NCBI GenBank assembly: GCA_023053685.1
Contig: JALIGW010000001.1
Span: 51,767,359 to 51,831,358, forward strand
Direction of reading: 5' to 3'
DNA length: 64,000 bases
From: Diadophis punctatus similis
Taxonomy: Eukaryota > Chordata > Lepidosauria > Squamata > Dipsadidae
Made by a program: the position numbers and the translations under genes. Positions within the stretch are counted from its first letter, which is position 1, and the number at the start of each line of letters is the position of its first letter. Below are positions 11,110-23,054 of the stretch, piece by piece. Below the pieces are notes generated by a model that made no database searches, was not told the origin of the DNA, and saw only the letters and a program-made list of their open reading frames with translations.

Positions 11110-12470
11110 CTAAGAATTTTGAATATGACTTGTCTATCTTACAGTAGCTAGATTACATTCTACTCTCTTATTTACCTACCTGATTGAGAGAAACAATATT
11201 ATGTACTGTATATTCAAATAAAGGACACAACTTTGTGTCTGTCATAATTTTTGCAAGAATAAACGTTTATAACTTCTGGCAAAAGAAAATAAGAAAAAGG
11301 CTATTACTTCAGTTAGAAAGGAAACCTAATCTTAAACCACACTACCACACTGACATTAAAACTCAAAAGTGTAGCTGATCTGGGCTTAATGATTTTCAGA
11401 TATAACAATACTATGATATATGAACTACAGAAGAATGATTAGTAGCTAACATGTTTTAAAGGTTTGTATACATTCCACCAAAGCAGGCAAAGGAAAGGTT
11501 ACTGTGTTTATCATTGCAATCTCAATTTATCCTACATCTATTGAAGTATGGATGGACAACCTGCATCCCAACAGCTCTTAAGTGACCCAAACTCTAATTT
11601 ATTGTGTCCCTTGGCCTAATTTCCAGAGATAAGGTCAGACTTCTGTTAAGACATTTTAGTTTTCTCTGCCTCCCTCCTTCTGTTTCTCCCATAGTTTATT
11701 GTTCAAAAGATAGAGATTAAATGTTGTGAGAGAGAAAATTAGAAAGAAAATGAGAAAATGTCTGAAAGAGGGGGAGAGTGGTGTATCTAAACAAACACGA
11801 ATGTCCCCTGCCACTTTTGCTCTGCCTGATCTAAATCTAGTTTCAGCCCTGGTTAATATATAGACCCAAACAGATGTCACCGGAAGGAATATGGTTCTTG
11901 GTTGTCAAATCTATTTGAAGTACAAACATTATAATTTAATGGACTTCTCAAGAATACCATTCATTGGTCTGAGTCCAAAATCTGTACAGCTAATTCTGTA
12001 TGCTCAATGAGACATTTAAGGTATTAATCATCAAACAGAGCCTTCCAGTTTTGAATGATAAACTCTTGTTTAATACTGACAAAAGTCATTTTCAAAAGTA
12101 GCCTATGATAAGTTCAAAAGGAGGAAAAGATCCAACTATGTAAGCCAATCCCTTGAATTAACCTAAAGAAGTTTGAATACATGGCCAACTATATAACAAA
12201 TACCAAAATATAATTATAAGCTTATTAAGTTTCAGTTTTCTATCAAAATCAAAAGTATTTTGCAAGGATATGCAGGTATCTTGAATTTTCAATCATTAAT
12301 CATAGTATCAAAATTGCAAAAATGGCAGAGCAATGGCAAGTTATCATTCTCAGTTACCATTACTTCCTTCTAAACTGTCCATTTCAAGTGATGCTACTAA
12401 AGTCACAGAGAAGTAAAGAAAGAGCATTCAAATAGTTGGGCACCTGATTTGTTTAACTGATTCTATTTAA
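11110..12470. other. AT-rich unique sequence, no gene seen
   Basis: No recognised repeat family or coding frame between the LTR region and the LINE tail at about 12480. Confidence 0.4.
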
Positions 12471-12479
12471 CTGATTCTA

Positions 12480-12590
12480 AATGTCCCATTGTCCTCATTT
12501 ATCTGTACTTCTTTACTTATGTTATGTTTATACAAACACCTACTATCTTGTACATGTTTGACAAACAAATAAAATAAAAATAAAAAAATT
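12480..12590 (+). mobile_element. LINE 3' terminus (CR1/L3-like), body missing
   Basis: The end cttgtacatgtttgacaaac followed by aaataaaataaaaataaa resembles the 3' ends of the CR1/L3-like LINEs at 16145-16758 and 38991-39684, which also finish with ttgacaaaaataaataaa-type tails. Only the extreme 3' end remains, and a CT/CA microsatellite starts directly after it. Confidence 0.5.
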
Positions 12591-12602
12591 CTTAATCTCT
12601 CT

Positions 12603-12621
12603 CTCCTCCCTCCCTCCCTCC

Positions 12622-12677
<56 letters not shown>
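12603..12677. repeat. (CTCC)n followed by (CA)n microsatellite
   Basis: Short cctc tract (12603-12624), then about 26 CA dinucleotides. Reverse-strand CVCVCV open frames are artefacts of the repeat. Confidence 0.97.
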
Positions 12678-12679
<2 letters not shown>

Positions 12680-13021
12680 TATATATAAATTATATAAACT
12701 ATAATCAGTGAAATGAAAAGTGTTGCAAAATGAATAACCCAGTAGCTAATAGCAAATTAAAACAACCCATTAGTAAAGGCTAAAATGTTGAAGCTACAAC
12801 CTTTAGCCCAGGGGTGTGCAACCTTAAACACTCAAAGAGCCATTTGGACCATTTCCCACAGAAAAGAAAACATTGGGAGCCATAAAACCTGGGTGGGTGT
12901 GGCCAACTCAATGTCACTCGCTCACTCCCACCCAGTCACATGACCCTCTAGCCATGCCTACCCAGCCGGTCATTAGGGCAGACAACTGGTTGTTAAAAAA
13001 CACCGGGAGCCACAAAACCCT

Positions 13022-13280
13022 TTGATCCCCTCCCTCTCTCTCTTTCCCTCCCTCTTTCGCCTCTCTCTTTCTCTCTGTGTATCTCTCGCTCTCTGTGTGT
13101 GTATCTCTCTCTCCCTCTCTCCCTCTCTATCTCCCCACTCTCTGTGTATCTCTTTGTCTATCTCTCTCTTCCCGTCTCCCCCCTCTCTGTGTATCTCTCT
13201 CTCTCTGTGTCTATGTCTCTTCCCCCTCTCTGTCGCTCTCTCTGTGTATTTCTCTCTCCCCCTCTCCCCTCCTCTCTCTG
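13022..13280. repeat. Polypyrimidine (CT-rich) tract
   Basis: About 260 bp almost entirely C and T on the plus strand, with ctctctgtgtat punctuations. It lies within the 2-kb hAT element. Overlapping LSLSLSL-type open frames in all phases are artefacts. Confidence 0.9.
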
Positions 13281-13733
13281 ATTCTGATATGAGGCATTGA
13301 GCAGGCCATGAGGCATTCTCGCAGTGCCTTGCACAGCATAGTGAACTTTAGCACTCTTCATATTGGAGGAGATGGTGTCCCCTCCTCCTCCTGGAGCCCA
13401 TTATGACATGAAGCCACAATGTGACCCTGTCCCACTCGCCCCTAGCAACAGGATGTGGCTTACAGCTCCTAGCCCAAAGCGGTGGGAGGCGAAGGCTGCC
13501 TTGAGCCAAATGTGGCCTGAAGGCAAATATAGGGCCGCTTCACTCCTGCACTAAGGCTCCGTCTATCACCTTGCCATGTCCCCTTCCCCCCCCCAAGCAG
13601 CTCTTCGGCCGAGCACGGCGGGCGCGATCTCCAACTCCAAGAGGCAGGAGGCCAAGGCTACCTTGAGCACAAATGTTGCACGAAGGCATTTACAGGGCCA
13701 TTTCACTCCTGCACTAAGGCTCCAGTGACCCTC

Positions 13734-13811
13734 CTCCTCCCACTCCTTCTCCTCTTGTGACTCCCTTGCCAGCTCCTCCCACTCCTTCTCCTCTTGTGAC
13801 TCCCTTGCCAG
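13734..13811. repeat. 39-bp tandem duplication inside the hAT element
   Basis: Two adjacent, essentially identical 39-bp units (13734-13772 and 13773-13811) starting ctcctcccactccttctcct. Further degenerate direct repeats nearby (cactcctgcactaaggctcc at about 13540 and 13704) show the interior grew by local duplication. Confidence 0.9.
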
Positions 13812-14133
13812 CTGTGGTGAGGCTGTGCATATGAGCGGGAAGACCCTCCTCAAGTGAGCGGGAAGATCCTCCTCAAGCGAGTGGCCAGGCTTGGTGAAAG
13901 CACAGAAAAGGCGCACACAGGGTGGGCAGGCACTCGCTTGAGGAGGGTCTCCCCATTTGTACGCACCCTCCTGGCCCCCCCACAGCCAGCCAGGGGATCA
14001 CAAGAGGAGAAGGAGAGGGAGGGGAGGAGGGTTTCCTGGGTCTCTCTCGCCGGGTTTCCGAGAGAGAAGAGACGCAGAGACAGAGAGATACAGACACACA
14101 CACACACACACACACACACACGGCTTTAATTAA

Positions 14134-14369
14134 GAGCTGAAGTGGTGCAGTGGTTAAATGCTGCTACTGCAGGCTGACTGCTAGTTCAGCAGTTCAGCTG
14201 TTCAAATCTCACTAGGCTCAAGATTGACTCAGCCTTCCATCCTTCTGAGGTCGGTAAAATGAGGACCCAGATTGTTGGGGGCAATATGCTGAACTCTGTA
14301 AACCGCTTAGAGAGGGCTGTAAAGCACTATGAAGCAGTATATAAGTAAAGTGCTATTGCTATTGCTATT
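14134..14369 (+). mobile_element. Sauria-type SINE nested in the hAT element
   Basis: tRNA-like head (agctgaagtggtgcagtggt) with box A, box B-like gttcaaatctcac, the ttgactcagccttccatcct core, and a tail of gctatt units. Flanking tttaatt motifs on both sides (about 14124 and 14370) look like the retroposition target duplication. It inserted after the hAT element was in place. Confidence 0.87.
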
Positions 14370-14833
14370 TAATTGAAAAGCATCCTCCGGCCAGCGAAAG
14401 TTCCCCGTGCACGTTTTAAAGCAGCTGGGCGCTGTGGGTCCATCCCCCTTTCTGTCATTTCCTCCTCCCGGATCCCATTCCCAGCCCGCCAGCCCTCACG
14501 ATAGTGAGGACGGCGTCAGTCGCGGCTGGGTCGGGCCAGTGTCTCGGGGCGGAGAGCAGGTTGTGCATCTCCCCAAGCAACTGAGGCACGCCCAGCACCA
14601 ACAAGGGCTGGAAGAAGCTCCAGCAAGAATGAGGCACCGGAGAATCATTCCCAGTCGCTTCTCCATCCCCCGCCGTTGCCCTTACCTTCTCAGGCTAGGC
14701 AAGGAGTGACTGGGAGGGGAGGGCAAGGGGCAGGGCCAGTCAGTGATGGGATCACCTGACAGGAGCCACAGCAGAGGGCCCAAAGAGCCTCATGTGGCTC
14801 CGGAGCCGCAGGTTGCAGACCCCTGCTTTAGCC

Positions 14834-16144
14834 AAATGTGGATGAGGTAATAGCTGATTTGTGGATATGCCTGAATGAAGCTTGAAAGATGGCAAAAAAT
14901 TATTGAAGGACTAGGAAAAGAGAGAAATAGTGTGTCCTCAGGGAATGAAGACTAGCCCAGCAGACTAGCCAAATTTCTATATTTTGATACATTTTTATTG
15001 CGACTGAAAGTTCAAGACTTTTCCCATTTTTAATTTCAGTAGATTTCAGTAAAAAAAATTAGTAATATTGTTAAAAGTGGATGTTTATATAGGCTAGAAT
15101 ACAAGACAGCTGTTTCTGTTGTCCCAAAAACAACTTTATTGAACTGGTAATCTTACCCTTTAGCTTTTCATTAATATAATTTTAAAGGAATTCTCAGATT
15201 TTTGTTGGTAACTGCTCACTTAGGTTTAAATGTAATGCACTTGTTGGCCGGGCTGCCCCAGAGGGACTCCCATAAGACAGATTTACTCAAGCTTCACTTG
15301 AACACAGAAATGAAAATCAATAAACAATTTGAACTTCTCAGAAGAGAATTTTTCTCCTCTAATGAATATACAAGCTTGGTTACAGCTTAATTTAAAGATT
15401 GAATTTAGTGTGTGTTTTTCACTGCACTATAAGCATGACAAACACAAGTTGCAAGTGACATGTCCCAGAAGGGGTCTTATCATTAAAAAAAAAACTACCC
15501 CAAAAATAGCAAAAAAAAGAAGAAGCTCAATTGTAAGCTAACTTATAAAGCACAAAATGTATCTGCACTGAAAAAAACAAACATGTGAACTGTATTTCTA
15601 CAATAATGTGTTTTAACTGTTTGGCATCCCAGCTGCTTTTGAGGACAAGTAACCAGTTTCATAAACAATTAAATTAGCAAATGAAGGCTAAACAGATTAC
15701 TCTTTCTATTTGATTTTTTTAAAAAAATCTTTTTAGTAACTAGCAGACAAAACCATATCTATACTGCCACTTTAATTACATCCTGTTTTTCACTCCTTCA
15801 TCTTTTCTTTGACCCTCTAGATGTTTCTTCATCATTTATTATGCATTAGAATTGCAAATATAAATCTATTTGCATAGATAAACCTCCATGAACCTTCATC
15901 CATGCCTCATAAGGAAAGAACTCCAAACACTGGTTGTCTTGTCTCTAGCTCTCTAGCCTTGCCTCTAAGTATTGAACCCGTCATCAAGACTAACACATAA
16001 CAGTCTTTCTAAACAGAAGTCTCTAATGATTCAATGTGCTATTATCAACCTTCTGTCCAGAATCTTAGTTCCTGAATACTGGGCACAAAGCAGGTTGAAA
16101 ATGATGAGGAGACCAAATCAAATGTGAAATATCACAGCAATATT
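14834..16144. other. AT-rich unique sequence, no gene seen
   Basis: No repeat family recognised; short open frames near 15202-15541 have no family signal. Confidence 0.4.
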
Positions 16145-16758
16145 AAACATTCACCAGACCAATCCTTGAATACAGCTCATCTGTCTGGAACCCACACCGC
16201 ATATCGGACATAAATACATTAGAAAGTGTCCAGAGATACTTTACGAGAAGAGTCCTCCACTCCTCTACTCGCAACAGAATACCTTACGCAACCAGACTTG
16301 AAATCCTGGGCTTAGAAAGCTTAGAAATACGTCGCCTTCGGCACGTCCTAAGCATAGCTCATAAAATTATCTGCTACAATGTCCTTCCTGTCAACGACTA
16401 CTTCAGCTTCAACCACAACAATACACAAGCACACAACAGATACAAACTCAAAGTGAACCACTCCAAACTTGACTGTAGAAAATACGACTTTAGCAACAGA
16501 GTGGTAAATGCCTGGAACTCACTATCTGACTCTTTGGTTTCGTCACCAAACCCCCAAAACTTTACTCTTAGACTGTCCACTGTTGACCTCACCCGATTCC
16601 TAAGAGGTCAGTAAGGGGCGTGCATAAGTGCACCAGCGTGCCTACCATCCCTGTCCTAATGCTCCCTCTTATCAGTACCCATCTTATGTATATAAGCAAC
16701 GTTATATCTATGTATATTACCAACACGTACTTGAGAAAAATAAATAAATAAAATAAAT
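16145..16758 (+). mobile_element. 5'-truncated CR1/L3-like LINE, open C-terminal frame
   Basis: From 16153 to the TAA at 16612-16614 the plus strand reads 154 codons without a stop, although it has no ATG. The frame carries the C-terminal blocks of Jockey-superfamily LINE polymerases: RPILEYSSSVWNPH, LESVQRYFTRR, LEILGLESLEIRRLRH, NRVVNAWNSL. A 3' untranslated part and an A-rich aataaataaa tail follow. It is cut off at its 5' side just before RPILEY. A close relative lies at 38991-39684; the two differ by scattered substitutions. Confidence 0.85.
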
Positions 16759-16759
16759 G

Positions 16760-18440
16760 TGATCTGAAAGATCACATTGTAACTCCAGATGAAGATTCTC
16801 CCTAGCAAATTTACTACACAGAAGGCACATTTCTTTTGTTTTGAATGAACAGAATTTTCAAAATACCTAAGCGTCAAATGCCAAAAAACCTAGCTCAATT
16901 TAACTACAGAGCTATTTCTGAATCTCTGTAATATTATTTATATTTTGAAAGGAAGTCCCCCTATAATATATAATAGTCTTTTAGCCTCCAGAGTTATGAA
17001 CTCATCATATAGGCTGGAAACTTATTGTTCATAGGTTGTGCCGGAGAATGGGGTTCTGTGGCATATCGTCTGTCAATCAAGGCTACAGTACAGCACGAAT
17101 ATTGTGTCCTGATTTAGGCAGAACACTCAGAATATGGTAGAAGACTTTGCACCTGCCATCCCATTCAGGTGAAAGCTCTCCATCATGTAAAGCACTATCA
17201 GTGCTTTCTAAGCCTTTGGATCATGCTGATATCTGCTTTTCCTGATTTCTATCTAGAAGGTGACAGCTGCTGTCATATCGAGAGCATAGATCACTCTTAG
17301 GTTGAGTAAGCATAACTATTTCTACACCATTTATGACTGTGGAATAATTCCTTGGCAGAAGCCTGCTTCCCCAGCTCCAGGAGGTGCTATATTTCCCCCA
17401 GTTTATTACCTTAGAGAATAAAATAAAAATAACTATAGTGGAAAATACTGCAATATTGCTTCAAAGGTATCTTAAAGTCGGGAACATTTCTGACTCCAGT
17501 AAAACTAAATGCTCTAATCCTGTGTACATTCTTTTCCAGAGTTATAATCTCAATCTCAGTTAAAGTGATTTCAAAAGCTTTTCATTTAAACTACTATTAT
17601 TCTTTTGTCTACTGGGAGCCAGTGCAAAGATAATGTCCTGTGTGCAAGATGCAAGCAGGCTGAATAATAATTAATCAAACCTACTTAATATTCTAAAGAA
17701 GAGGAGCAACAATCAGTTGTGAACCTCTATGTATTAGCTGGCAGATCATTGTTATTCCAGGAGGCATCATAAGGCCAAATGCAGGTTGCAACTGGTTTAG
17801 AAAATCTCATTAATTAAGATACATGAAAGTCTAAGTCTCTCATTATAAATATCTTATTGGGAATATAAAAGACATAATTAAATGGCCGTGGCATAACACT
17901 TTTATGTACTAAAAGGTGATGAAGTGAACTTAGAACCATTCATTCATTTGTTTGGGAGGTGAAAATATGCTTTTACATTTAATAACAGTGCCACCTCTCC
18001 TAGCCCCATATTTCCATAAAGCCTGTCCCTCATAATCCTGTTTCTGTTCCTTTAGCATGTATTTACTTTCCTTTACATATACCATAGACCTATTTCCATG
18101 CAGATTTTTTTTCCCATGGGGTGGGAGCCCACACAGATGTAGTGTTCCCAACAATACATACAAGTTGATCCAACTTAGATATTGCTTGTTTTGTCTTGTA
18201 TAAGGAAGCCTGTGTGGAGCAGATAAAAAGCACAGCTCCTTCGGTGCATATTTGAAAGTGACACTGAGATCAATGGCAGGTCATCGCCACTCCAGGAACA
18301 CATAGTCTATTTCCAATAGGAGCTGTAGTTTTTCCAAGCCTGTAAAAAGATGCAATTCTCCAAATAGACTTTGGGAAATATGCATATCCTGAAGTAGACT
18401 CTATATTAATCTGCATATGAATTGATGATCTGTAGGTGTA
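16760..18440. other. Unique sequence, no gene seen
   Basis: No recognised repeat or coding frame. The 77-codon minus-strand frame at 17930-18163 has no family signal. Confidence 0.4.
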
Positions 18441-18444
18441 TGAT

Positions 18445-18495
18445 ATTGCCATAACAATATCAGGAAAACAGCATGAAAGCATGGCTCAGGCACAA

Positions 18496-18498
<3 letters not shown>
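18445..18498 (+). repeat. 54-bp direct repeat, copy 1
   Basis: attgccataacaatatcagg through gcacaaatt, identical at 53 of 54 positions to 20056-20109, 1.6 kb downstream. The (GT)n tract begins immediately at its 3' end, which the second copy lacks. Confidence 0.93.

Positions 18499-18552
<54 letters not shown>
18498..18552. repeat. (GT)n microsatellite
   Basis: About 27 GT dinucleotides directly after the 54-bp repeat. Confidence 0.97.
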
Positions 18553-18557
<5 letters not shown>

Positions 18558-19549
18558 TATATCCATCTTGCACAAGTGACTCTGGATGGCTTACAAGATT
18601 AAAACAATCCCATCAAGATCAGCCAGGTATCTATACTTTTAATTTGTTAGATATATTTAGATATGGTACAATCCTCAGTTTCTATGCCTTAGGTTGGGGA
18701 GGCAAGAAAAGTTCAACTTCAAGAATATTTGTCCTATTGTAGGCAAGCTTAAGGAAAAATAAGTGAACTAAAAGTGTGGGATTACTTTCAAAAATGCAAA
18801 GAGCTCAATTATGAGCATTGAGCATCCTGCTCCAAATAGAAAAATAGCAGAACCATGCGTCTTCCATTGGATATCCCATTCTTCCATGAATGTAAAAAAG
18901 CAATAATCTGAACAATAATTGCCTTGGAAAATTCATTTTCCTGTATTTATTTCCCTATTTTTGTTATCTTCTTTCCCTTAAAGTTTAGATTATAAAATTC
19001 TTGAGCAAGGGATACATCCTTGTGCATATCTAAGATGTCCTGCAAATTAATTGTGATTATGACAATAACAATACTGTGTTAGTGTTCATGAATTACTACA
19101 ATAATTATTAACTATGTAATCATTATATAAAATAGCTTTGGACGATGTGAATCTGCTATTTGGAAATTAAACTCTGGATAATTACTATTGTGCTTTAAAT
19201 GGCTCTTGTCTTTGGAGAAAAGAGCATTGAACAGTTGTGTCTTTATATACCTGTTTACTTACAATTAGTAAACAAGCAGCAGTGTTGGATTTTTACTGAC
19301 AATAGTCTCAAAATAACAACAGATTTCTGAATCCCCAAGAGTGTACTTGCCAGGCAGGTGTGAACAGTTAAAATTATCTTTTCTCTCCCTAGACAAATCC
19401 AGGACTGCATCAGAGAGTCTGCAGTAAAACCAATCTGTGATAAAGGTTAGAATGTTGTTGTTATTGTTGCTTTTTAAGGAATATAGAGAATCATTGTGCC
19501 TATTGTTTTCTTCTGCCTGTTGCTAAAAGGGAAGGGGATTAGCACAGAT

Positions 19550-19885
19550 CAGGGGTCAGCAACCTGCGGCTCTGGAGCCGTATGTGTCTCTTTCAACCCT
19601 CTGCTGCGGCTCCCTGTCGCTCAAAATATGCGTCACAACCGCCAATGTGTGACATCCGCCGGCATGTGATTTATTGAGCTTTTTGACCCCCCGGTTGGCC
19701 AACCACGGATAAATCCAAGAAAAGAAATGTTTCAGAAGAAAACAGAACGTTCAATTACATATGCTAGTTTTGCGGTCGCTCAGGAAATAGTCAGCACGGG
19801 AAGGGTTTTGTGGCTCCCGGTGTTTTCTTTTCTGTGGGAAATAGATCCAAATGGCTCTTTGAGTGTTTATGGTTGCTGACCCCTG
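19550..19885. mobile_element. hAT-type MITE with caggggtcagcaacc ends
   Basis: A 336-bp element starting caggggtcagcaacctgcgg and ending atggttgctgacccctg, flanked by the perfect 8-bp duplication gcacagat at 19542-19549 and 19886-19893. Both ends match the 2-kb element at 12809-14825 in the opposite orientation; the interior is different. No coding capacity. Confidence 0.92.
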
Positions 19886-20055
19886 GCACAGATATATGCA
19901 ACTATTGTTGCCTTTACAGTACAGCTTCATGGATGAGCAACACTCAAGCTATGGACTGTAAGTACTACAGCTCCTGAAACTTGCTAGGAAATTCCAGGAC
20001 TGTAAGAAAGACTGATAAATCGAAAAAAATTCCCAATAAAAAGTAATTGCAAACA

Positions 20056-20109
20056 ATTGCCATAACAATATCAGGAAAACAGCATGAAAGCATGGCTCAC
20101 GCACAAATT
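20056..20109 (+). repeat. 54-bp direct repeat, copy 2
   Basis: Second copy of 18445-18498 with a single G/C difference. Here it is followed by tttaaaaccc instead of the GT array. Confidence 0.93.
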
Positions 20110-20403
20110 TTTAAAACCCTAAGCACTTTTTACTTTTCTCCCTTTTAAGCAAGCACATACTCTCTTCTATGTGTTATTAAAAGTTGACTCATTCCTTACC
20201 TGTATTTACAGTTAAAAAGATTTTACAACCATTTAAGCAATAATGTTTGCCTGAAGAGTTCCTGCCAGTCATAATATGTCATATTATGTTTGCAAATCGT
20301 CCTGTATGAGAATTGCTTACATTTCATGTGTCTGGTTTTGCTTCTTTATCTTTATCACGGAGGATTGGAGAAAGTAGAGAAGCAAGGAGCTTGATTTGAG
20401 AAA

Positions 20404-20640
20404 ATAAAATAGAATAGAATAATAGAATAACAGAGTTGGAAAGGACCTTGGAGGTCTTCAAGTCCAACCCCCTGTTCAAGCAGGAGACCTATACCATTTC
20501 AGACCGGTAGCTGTCCATTCTCTTCTTAAAAACCTCCAGTGTTGGCGCACCCACAACCTCTGAAGGCAACTTCTGTTCCACTGGTTGATTGTTCTCACTG
20601 AAATTTCTCCTTAGTTCTTGGTGGCTTCTCTCCTTCGTAA
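20404..20640 (-). mobile_element. CR1 LINE 3' end
   Basis: The minus strand reads the CR1 C-terminus (ELRRNFSENNQPVEQ, LPSEVVGAPTLEVFKKRMD), then the hallmark 3' end ggggttggacttgaagacct and aaggtcctttccaactctgt. It ends with an ataga-rich tail (20404-20430). It is strongly 5'-truncated and has frame damage. Just past its 5' edge a 26-bp unit, agtttataaattaataaagc, is repeated twice (20644-20692). Confidence 0.85.
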
Positions 20641-20692
20641 GTCAGTTTATAAATTAATAAAGCTAATTTAGTTTATAAATTAATAAAGCTAA

Positions 20693-22718
20693 CCTTATGT
20701 TAGATGACTGGATTCAGACAGATACAAGTTTGCTGCTTTAAACCATTGCTAAGTATATCTCTCTGGAATCTGTTTTGTGATTCTTAATACACCAGTAAGG
20801 CTGGGAAAGTACTAGTATCCAGTGTTTTTCCATCTTTGCCTATTCTACACTGTGAATGAAGATCAAGATTCACATTGGCTTTATGCCTTCTTCCCACTCT
20901 TATACTTCCCCAAAAAAGAAAGTTGTCAAGTACAGTTCCCTCTTTGCTAAACTCTACGCTATTCAACATCTGTATAAGTTAACAAAAGGATAGTATGGAA
21001 CGAATGATAATACCAGATTTGCAAATGAACACCAAGCTGATCCCTTAGCGGAGAAAAATCACAATTCAAAATGACCTCAATAGGCTTGAACATCATGTCA
21101 TACAAGGTGATGTTCAGATGTGACAAGCATAAGGTCCAGCGTCTGAATAAGAAAAAAAAATCAAATGCATAGCAACGGGGCTGCAGAGATTTAGAACATA
21201 CCTGTAATGAATCATTAAACTGCTTCTGTCCCCAGATCATGCTGGCTTGAGTCTGGCTTGGTTTTAGGAAATTCCTCTTTGGAATTGCCATTCTGGCAAG
21301 AGTTACAGGAGAATACTCCTTCTGGGTTGTAGATTGCTACTTCTTTTCATTGGATAGTTCCCCTGTGGCTTCTCATAGCCCTCGGAAGGAGGCAAAGGCA
21401 AACCACTTTTGAAAAACCTTGCCAAGAAAACGGCAGGGAGTTATTCAAGTAGCTTTGAGAATTGGATATAATTGAATGGGGAAACATGCACGCACACATG
21501 CACACAAACAAACAAACAAACAAACAAACAAACAAACAAAGTTAAATTTATAACTACAAGTTAAAGTATCAGAATACACATATATCCAGGCATGGTAGCC
21601 ACCTTTAAACTAAAAATTAAAAAAAATCTTCTTTTTCTCCTTGTTGTATTCTAATAGCTCCCGTACATGCCTTTACCAACAGTGCAGAAATATTATTATG
21701 GCTATAACTTTGCCTACCATATAGAAATTTGCCAGTTTGAAACATGGCCAAACACTTCCTCTTTTTAATATTTTCCAGAGAAATCTCCCACCCAAGTACT
21801 TTTTTAAAGTTACTCCAAGAGTGCACCATATCACTTCTCCAGTCATTTGCCTTTCTGTAAGCATTTGAACCAACCCTTTTCTATAAGCTAGGCAAAGGTA
21901 ATAGTCACTGTTCTGTTTCAACAGTGCTAATAAGGGGAAGCTCTGGAAGATTTTAAATATCAGGACTACAATTGATTCAGTGGAGGGGGAATTCTTGGTT
22001 ATGTGTACAGTGATACGCAAAGAACTGCTGCTGAAATTAGAGTATACGGAAGTAAAATCCTCCAACCAAAATGGGCAAGCGCACTTGAAACAATGTAAAG
22101 GGGAAATGGTAGTTTAAAGCCAGAGTAGGAAAACATTCAAAATGAGTAGAGAAGGGAATACAATGTGGTGTGCAAGTGCAGATAATCCACTTGCTTGACT
22201 GAAGACTGTGGGAGAGAAATTTTGTGAACTACCAGATGAACATGTTGCAGCAGTAAAATGCAGCCAATGCAGTCTTGGTCTCCATTAACAGAAATATCAC
22301 AGTTAGATCTGCAGAGATAATAATTGCATTGTATTCTGAGCAGGTTAGACTTTTTTTGGAGTAGTCTGCCAGTTAAGGGCACTGTAGTCTAAAAAGGATG
22401 TGAAAAAGCTGGAATGAGGAAAAGTAACAGAAGAGTAAAAGATACATAAACCAGACTGCATAAGAAAGAGTTAAAGGACCTGAGGATATTAACTTGCAAA
22501 AGAGGAGGAATGATATGATAATTAATGGGTTACAAATATACAAAAGGCTGCCACTTTCAAGAACGTGTTCTCTGTTGAAACTGAAAACAGGAGAAGGACC
22601 AACATTTTGAAATGAAAGGAAACACGATCCAGACGGAATATGATAAGAACCATTAAGCACTGCATAGAGCAGTGGAATATGCCCTCTTATTATGTAGCCA
22701 CCAACCAGCTATGGTTTA
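20693..22718. other. Unique sequence with a SINE-like remnant and (CAAA)n
   Basis: About 21380-21450 carries ggcaaaggcaaaccactttt and ttgccaagaaaacggcaggg, the 3' half of a second squamate SINE type (compare 44455). A (CAAA)n tract lies at 21505-21540. The rest is unassigned; the 130-codon minus-strand frame at 21673-22065 has no family signal. Confidence 0.45.
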
Positions 22719-22723
22719 GTACA

Positions 22724-22850
22724 GGGTCCCCCACCCCTGGGCCGCGGACTGCTTTTGGTGCACGGACTGTTAGAAATCAGGCCATGCAAGTGAGCAAAAC
22801 TTCATCTGTGCATGTGCAAGATCTAGATGAAACCATGCCTCCCTGTTCAT
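22724..22850 (+). mobile_element. Truncated hAT-like MITE fragment
   Basis: The start cagggtcccccacccctggg and the ccgcggactgc / cacggactgttag block resemble one end of a Charlie-type hAT MITE. No matching right end or target duplication was found, so the element is broken or too diverged. Confidence 0.45.
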
Positions 22851-22907
22851 TGAATATTTCCCCCCATGGGCCTTTGGTTTAGTGGATTCATGCAAGTTGG
22901 ATTAGAT

Positions 22908-23046
22908 CAACAGGCCTGTCAAACTGGTGGCCCATGGGTCGGCTGTGTCATGCACAGGCCATGCCCACCCCAGCTCCGCAAAGGCAAAAAAAATGTCGTG
23001 ATACGTCATGATACGTCATGTGATGCGATCGAGTTTGACACCCGTG
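22908..23046. mobile_element. Short hAT-type MITE (gtcaaac family)
   Basis: A 139-bp element with ggcctgtcaaactgg at the left and gagtttgacacccgtg at the right, flanked by the 8-bp duplication gattagat at 22900-22907 and 23047-23054. The left tip carries two extra bases compared with the copy at 28281-28405. It contains the taga-free gatacgtcatgatacgtcat repeat typical of the family. No coding capacity. Confidence 0.85.
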
Positions 23047-23054
23047 GATTAGAT

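Larger units (their letters stand above)
12809..14825. mobile_element. 2-kb non-autonomous hAT element carrying a nested SINE
   Basis: Terminal repeats caggggtgtgcaacct and aggttgcagacccctg, flanked by the perfect 8-bp duplication ctttagcc at 12801-12808 and 14826-14833. The ends match the 336-bp element at 19550-19885, which is an internally rearranged relative in the opposite orientation. The interior holds a polypyrimidine tract (13022-13280), GC-rich duplicated segments (13734-13811 among others), a (CA)n run at 14093-14120 and an inserted SINE at 14134-14369. There is no transposase frame. The open frames of 60-116 codons seen in several phases come from low-complexity sequence. Confidence 0.9.

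Noticed and set aside
12467..12673. Cys/Val-repeat open frame on the minus strand
   Set aside because: It is the translation of a (CA)n microsatellite; similar artefacts occur at 13850-14121 and 18473.
13022..13300. Leu/Ser-rich open frames in several phases
   Set aside because: They arise from the polypyrimidine tract; a frame open in every phase with the same composition is a low-complexity artefact.
14134..14369. Possible tRNA gene
   Set aside because: Box A and B motifs are present, but the sequence continues into a SINE core with a tail and is multi-copy in the window, so it is a tRNA-derived SINE. The same applies at 8339, 33076, 35107, 40530, 44455 and 49745.
21673..22065. 130-codon minus-strand frame
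   Set aside because: No recognisable domain, skewed by AT-rich sequence, no splice or promoter support; treated as chance.
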